Part shown: piece after piece, positions 5,322 to 8,509 of the stretch
Numbering within the stretch: position 1 is the first letter of the stretch
How the letters are laid out: each line of letters starts with the position of its first letter
Assembly (NCBI GenBank): GCA_900764115.1
Contig: CAAFMR010000142.1
Location: 1-8,509, forward strand
Direction of reading: 5' to 3'
DNA: 8,509 nucleotides
Source: Clostridia bacterium
Lineage (GTDB): Bacteria; Bacillota; Clostridia; Oscillospirales; Acutalibacteraceae
The notes under the pieces: generated by a model
What the model was told of the DNA's origin: nothing
What the model saw: the letters and a program-made list of their open reading frames with translations, nothing else
Databases searched by the model: none
Position numbers and translations under genes: made by a program

Positions 5322-6041
5322 TCAGGTTCGCCGGGGCAGGCGCTGCCGCAACTGTGCCATCGTTTCCTCCGATGGCTCCGGCGTGTCCGCCAGCCGAAAT
5401 TCCAGCCCCAGCCGGTCGTACTTTTCCCGGCACAGGGTGCGGAAGGGCAGCAGCTCCCATTCCGTCACGCAGGAAAAGGGCTCGGTCAGCCGCACCAGCG
5501 CATCCACCGACTCCGGGGTGTCATTCAACCCCGGAATCGTCACCTGCCGGATGCGGGTGGGGATATGCCGCCGTTCCAATTGCTCCAAAAAGCCCATTGG
5601 CTGTATAATTGAACCGCCGGTATGCTTTTTGTATAATTCATCGGTGGCATATTTCACATCCAGCAGGCAATAGTCGGTTTGTTCCAGCACCGGCTCCGGG
5701 GCGCTGCAACCGGTGCCGCTGGTGTCCAGACAGGTGTGGATGCCCCGTTCCCGGCAGAGCCGGAACACCGCCGCCGTGAAATCCGGCTGCAAAAGCGGCT
5801 CGCCGCCGGATAGGGTGATGCCGCCCCGGGCGCCAAAGTACGCCCGGTATCGCTCTGCCTCCTCCACCAGTTCCGCGGCGGTATACACTGTGCCGCCGAC
5901 GGGGTCCCAGGTTTCCGGGTTGTGGCAGCAGGCGCAGCGCAGGGGGCACCCCTGCAAAAACGCCACAAACCGCACCCCGGGACCGTCCAGCGTCCCCAGC
6001 GTCTGGATGGCGCTGACCCGCCCGGTCACGGAGACACTCAT
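5322..6041 (-). CDS. pflA: Pyruvate formate-lyase activating enzyme
   Basis: A 239-residue radical SAM enzyme that uses S-adenosylmethionine and a [4Fe-4S] cluster to remove a hydrogen from the active-site glycine of PflB, turning the lyase on in the absence of oxygen. The cluster motif CPLRCACC (32-39; ligands Cys32, Cys36 and Cys39 in the CxxxCxxC pattern) lies in the expected N-terminal place after [22 protein letters not shown] (77-85) is the SAM-binding GGE motif, and [15 protein letters not shown] (128-142) matches the conserved DxK region of PflA. Length is normal (E. coli PflA is about 246). The ATG at 6041 overlaps the pflB stop as ATGA, with GAGG seven bases upstream, so translation is coupled to pflB and expression follows the pflB promoter. 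The gene ends 11 bases before the bidirectional terminator. Confidence 0.95.
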   Translation of the reverse strand: MSVSVTGRVSAIQTLGTLDGPGVRFVAFLQGCPLRCACCHNPETWDPVGGTVYTAAELVEEAERYRAYFGARGGITLSGGEPLLQPDFTAAVFRLCRERGIHTCLDTSGTGCSAPEPVLEQTDYCLLDVKYATDELYKKHTGGSIIQPMGFLEQLERRHIPTRIRQVTIPGLNDTPESVDALVRLTEPFSCVTEWELLPFRTLCREKYDRLGLEFRLADTPEPSEETMAQLRQRLPRRT

Positions 6042-8272
6042 ACCAGCGCCTCGTGGAAGGTGCGGCGAATGACCTCCCGCTGCTGCTCCCGGGACAGCTT
6101 GTGGAAATTCACTGCATACCCGGATACCCGGATGGTGAGATTGGGATACGCCGTCGGGTCATTATATGCCGCCAGCAGCGTTTCCCGGTTCAGCACATTG
6201 ACGTTGATATGGTGGGCGCGTTGGGCAAAATATCCGTCCAGCACCGCCACCAGATTGTCTGTTCGCTCCTCCGGGGTGCGCCCCAGCGCCCCCGGCACGA
6301 TGGAAAACGTATTGGAGATGCCATCCCGGCAATCGTCATAAGACAGCTTTGCTACGGAGTTGAGGGATGCCAGCGCCCCCCGCTGCTCCCGGTTGTGCAT
6401 GGGGTTGGCGCCGGGGGCAAAGGGCTCCCCGGCGCCCCGTCCGTCGGGGGTGGCGCCGGTGTGCTTGCCATACATTACATTGGAGGTGATCGTCAATACC
6501 GACAGGGTGTGCTCTGCCCCCCGGTAGGCAGGGGTTTTGCGCAGCTCCTCGATGGTGCGGTGGGTCAGCAGCCGGGCGATATCGTCCACCCGGTCGTCGT
6601 CATTACCAAACTGAGGAAACACGCCCTCGGTGACAAAATCCACGATATAGCCCCGCTCATCGCGCACCGGGCGCACGGTGGCGTACCGGATGGCGGAGAG
6701 GGAATCGGCGATGACCGACAGCCCTGCCACGCCAAATGCCATAAACCGATGCACCGCCGTGTCGTGGAGCGCCATCTGCTCCTTTTCGTAGGCGTATTTG
6801 TCGTGCATACAGTGAATCACATTCATGGTGTTCACATACAGCCGCGCCAGCCATGTCAGGTACTCAAAGAAGTTGTCCAGCACCGTGTCATAGTCCAGCA
6901 CTTCGCCCGCCATAACCGGCTTTTGCGGTCCCAGCCGCAGCCCCGTGGCGGCGTCCACGCCGCCGTTGAGGGAGAGCAGCAGCAGCTTGGGCAGGTTGCA
7001 CCGGGCGCCGAAAAATTGCATCTGCTTGCCGATGCGCATAGCGGATACGCAGCAGGCGATGGCATAATCGTCCCCATAGAGGGGGCGCATCACGTCGTCG
7101 TTTTCATACTGAATGGAATCGGTGTCGCAGGAAACCCGGGCGCAGAACCGCTTAAAGCCCTCCGGCAGCCCCGCTGCCCACAGCACCGTCAGATTCGGCT
7201 CCGGCGCCGGCCCCAGCGTATACAGGGTGTGGAGCATCCGGAAGCTGGTCTTGGTGACCAGCGTGCGACCGTCCTCGCCCATGCCGCCCACCGCCTCGGT
7301 GATCCACATGGGATCGCCGCCGAATAGCTCGTTGTATTCCGGGGTGCGGAGATGGCGTGCCGCCCGCAGCTTCATCACGAAATCGTCCATCAGCTCCTGG
7401 GCGCCGCTCTCATCCAATATGCCCCGCTCCAGATCCCGCTGGATATAGATGTCCAAAAAGGTGCTGACCCGCCCCAGAGACATGGCGGCGCCGTTTTGCT
7501 CCTTGATGGCTGCCAGATAGCCGAAATACAGCCACTGGATCGCCTCCCGGGCATTCGCCGCCGGTTGGGAAATATCATAGCCGTAGCTTTGCGCCATTGT
7601 CCGGGTGTCCTCCAGCGCCGCCAGCTGCCTTGCCAGCTCCTCCGCCAGCCGGATATGCTCCTCGTCGAAATCGGCGCCGGTCAGCGCTGCCTTATCCCGC
7701 TTTTTTTCTTCGATGAGCCGCTCCAATCCGTACAGGGCGACCCGGCGATAGTCTCCGATGATGCGTCCCCGCCCGTAGGCGTCCGGCAGACCGGTGATGA
7801 TGTGGGTCTTGCGCGCCAGCCGCATTTCCGGTGTGTACGCCCGGAATACGCCGTCGTTGTGGGTGGTGCGATACCGGAATTCCCGCTCCACCGTCTCGCC
7901 CAGCGTGTAGCCGTAGGCTTCGCATGCCTGCCGCGCCATACGGATGCCGCCGAAGGGATTGACCCCCCGGCACAGGGGGCGCTCCGTCTGCAGCCCCACG
8001 ATCAATTCCCGCTCCCGGTCGATATAGCCGGGGGCGTGGCTCACGATGGTTATGGTGGTATCCGGGTCCACCTCCAGCACCCCGCCTTTGTCCCGCTCCC
8101 GGGCAAAGAGGGCGTTCAGCTCCTCCATCACCGCTCTGGTGCGTGGGGTGGCTTTTGCCAGAAACGCGTCGTCTCCCGTGTAGGGAGTATAATTCTGCTG
8201 GATGAAATCCCGGACATCCACGGAGTCCTCCCAGACACCGCTCCGGAATCCCGCCCATTGTGTATACCGCAT
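6038..8272 (-). CDS. pflB: Pyruvate formate-lyase (formate C-acetyltransferase)
   Basis: A 744-residue cytosolic glycyl-radical enzyme that converts pyruvate and CoA to acetyl-CoA and formate, a main step of mixed-acid fermentation. The adjacent catalytic cysteines lie in [20 protein letters not shown] (403-422; Cys407 and Cys408), the pair that marks true pyruvate formate-lyase rather than glycerol dehydratase or choline lyase relatives. The glycyl-radical motif [11 protein letters not shown] (713-723, Gly718) is near the C-terminus, as expected. The PFL domain fills residues 1 to about 620 and the glycine-radical domain the rest. Length matches the family (about 740-760). The ATG at 8272 is preferred because AAGGAG (8279-8284) lies six bases upstream. 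An in-frame TTG at 8296 would start inside the base of the 5' UTR hairpin and has no good ribosome site. The gene leads a two-gene operon with pflA under the promoter at 8344-8372. The many surrounding long open frames on the plus strand are mirror artefacts of high GC. Confidence 0.97.
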   Translation of the reverse strand: MRYTQWAGFRSGVWEDSVDVRDFIQQNYTPYTGDDAFLAKATPRTRAVMEELNALFARERDKGGVLEVDPDTTITIVSHAPGYIDRERELIVGLQTERPLCRGVNPFGGIRMARQACEAYGYTLGETVEREFRYRTTHNDGVFRAYTPEMRLARKTHIITGLPDAYGRGRIIGDYRRVALYGLERLIEEKKRDKAALTGADFDEEHIRLAEELARQLAALEDTRTMAQSYGYDISQPAANAREAIQWLYFGYLAAIKEQNGAAMSLGRVSTFLDIYIQRDLERGILDESGAQELMDDFVMKLRAARHLRTPEYNELFGGDPMWITEAVGGMGEDGRTLVTKTSFRMLHTLYTLGPAPEPNLTVLWAAGLPEGFKRFCARVSCDTDSIQYENDDVMRPLYGDDYAIACCVSAMRIGKQMQFFGARCNLPKLLLLSLNGGVDAATGLRLGPQKPVMAGEVLDYDTVLDNFFEYLTWLARLYVNTMNVIHCMHDKYAYEKEQMALHDTAVHRFMAFGVAGLSVIADSLSAIRYATVRPVRDERGYIVDFVTEGVFPQFGNDDDRVDDIARLLTHRTIEELRKTPAYRGAEHTLSVLTITSNVMYGKHTGATPDGRGAGEPFAPGANPMHNREQRGALASLNSVAKLSYDDCRDGISNTFSIVPGALGRTPEERTDNLVAVLDGYFAQRAHHINVNVLNRETLLAAYNDPTAYPNLTIRVSGYAVNFHKLSREQQREVIRRTFHEALV

Positions 8273-8296
8273 AGATAGCTCCTTCCGTATCGTCAA

Positions 8297-8325
8297 GGTC
8301 GCCGCCGGCTGTAGCCGGTTCGACC
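8297..8325 (-). other. Stem-loop in the pflB 5' untranslated region
   Basis: GGTCG (8297-8301) pairs with CGACC (8321-8325), and CCGGC (8305-8309) with GCCGG (8314-8318) around a four-base loop, giving a two-part stem with a small internal loop. In the minus-strand transcript it begins about 12 bases after the expected start and ends 24 bases before the ATG. It may stabilise the messenger. On the plus strand it is followed by GTTTTT and so would also look like a terminator, but no plus-strand gene runs toward it. Confidence 0.65.
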
Positions 8326-8343
8326 GTTTTTGCGTGCAGAATC

Positions 8344-8372
8344 ATAATACTATATATTGTGGTTGGTGTCAA
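8344..8372 (-). promoter_or_regulatory. Near-consensus sigma-A promoter for pflBA
   Basis: On the minus strand: TTGACA (8372-8367, perfect), a 17-base AT-rich spacer, and TATTAT (8349-8344, five of six). Transcription should start near 8337, leaving about 65 bases before the pflB ATG. Upstream DNA is AT-rich and holds a 12-base palindrome TTTTTCGAAAAA (8396-8407), possibly an UP-like element or operator. An interrupted palindrome overlaps the -35. This is the strongest promoter in the window. Confidence 0.9.
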
Positions 8373-8378
8373 CACAAA
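8363..8378. promoter_or_regulatory. Interrupted palindrome over the pflB -35, candidate operator
   Basis: The plus strand reads TTGGTGTCAACACAAA: TT-G-GTGT-CA-ACAC-A-AA, a 16-base two-fold symmetric sequence with one mismatched pair. It covers the whole -35 hexamer (8367-8372), so a bound dimer would block RNA polymerase. Fermentation genes in Firmicutes are often held by the NADH sensor Rex, whose sites contain TTGTG and CACAA, but the spacing here is not the Rex consensus. The regulator is unknown. Confidence 0.35.
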
Positions 8379-8478
8379 TCGCTATATTTTGGTGTTTTTT
8401 CGAAAAATTCCCGCCGACAACGGTCCTTTTGATGAAAAGCGCCGATGCTCTCTGGCGGGGGGTGTGCCTGACCGAAAC

Positions 8479-8506
8479 AAAAAGCAGCTGTCCGCCCGCT
8501 GCTTTT
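8479..8506. terminator. Rho-independent terminator hairpin at the right edge
   Basis: AAAAGCAGC (8480-8488) pairs with GCTGCTTTT (8498-8506) around a nine-base loop. Read on the minus strand the GC stem is followed by TTTTT (8483-8479); on the plus strand by TTTT. As no plus-strand gene precedes it and the pflB promoter lies downstream on the minus strand, it most likely ends a minus-strand gene beyond the window and insulates pflB. Between it and the promoter (8408-8478) I see no gene. Confidence 0.75.
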
Positions 8507-8509
8507 GCC

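Noticed and set aside
5602..5640. Repeated GTATAATT strings inside pflA as internal promoters or repeats
   Set aside because: They are antisense of ordinary Ile-Ile and Leu-Tyr codons in pflA, with no matching -35 and no fixed spacing.
6053..8278. Two long plus-strand open frames (6053-7327 and 7352-8278) opposite pflB
   Set aside because: They are mirror frames of a clear pflB with all catalytic motifs, have no ribosome sites or family motifs, and are rich in Arg, Gln, His and Pro as expected of antisense translation of GC-rich genes.
8297..8331. Plus-strand terminator (hairpin followed by GTTTTT) upstream of pflB
   Set aside because: No plus-strand gene leads into it; better explained as a structured leader of the minus-strand pflB transcript.
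8441..8458. CGCC/GGCG hairpin in the gap upstream of the pflB promoter
   Set aside because: Four pairs with a ten-base loop is no more than expected by chance in GC-rich DNA.

Overview
The window looks like chromosomal DNA from a GC-rich anaerobic Firmicute, most likely a gut Clostridia of the Oscillospiraceae/Ruminococcaceae kind. This is inferred from strong AGGAGG-type ribosome sites, sigma-A promoters of the TTGNNN-N17-TATAAT type, a pyruvate formate-lyase operon, and a glycosyltransferase/PlsY-like pair of a type known in Clostridia. I could not run a search, so the taxon is an inference. No tRNA, rRNA, CRISPR array, phage gene or origin was seen.

Layout, left to right. (1) 1-224: the start of an IS3-family insertion sequence on the minus strand. 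The first 54 codons of its orfA run off the left edge, and a long inverted repeat covers its ribosome site. (2) 251-1995, minus: a GT28/MGDG-synthase-like glycosyltransferase followed by a PlsY-like acyltransferase, joined by an ATGA overlap and driven by a good promoter at 2067-2095. Both are probably membrane-lipid enzymes. (3) 2199-2891, minus: a phosphoglycolate-phosphatase-like HAD hydrolase with its own promoter. (4) 2892-3052: a divergent promoter region. (5) 3053-5249, plus: an MBOAT membrane O-acyltransferase and a membrane-anchored SGNH protein 13 bases later, probably a two-protein machine that moves acyl (likely acetyl) groups across the membrane onto an extracellular glycan. (6) 5262-5310: a strong bidirectional terminator between convergent operons. 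(7) 5322-8272, minus: pflB and pflA, overlapping by ATGA, with a near-consensus promoter at 8344-8372, a 5' UTR hairpin and a palindrome over the -35 box. (8) 8479-8506: a terminator hairpin, probably closing a gene beyond the right edge.

How the genes work together: pflA activates PflB, which splits pyruvate to acetyl-CoA and formate in fermentation. The glycosyltransferase and PlsY-like protein probably serve lipid or glycolipid synthesis. The MBOAT/SGNH pair modifies the cell surface. The HAD enzyme is probably metabolite repair. These are mostly ordinary core genes. The parts most worth a second look are the insertion-sequence leader, the MBOAT/SGNH pair with its threonine-rich tether, the variant PlsY motifs and the pflB control region.
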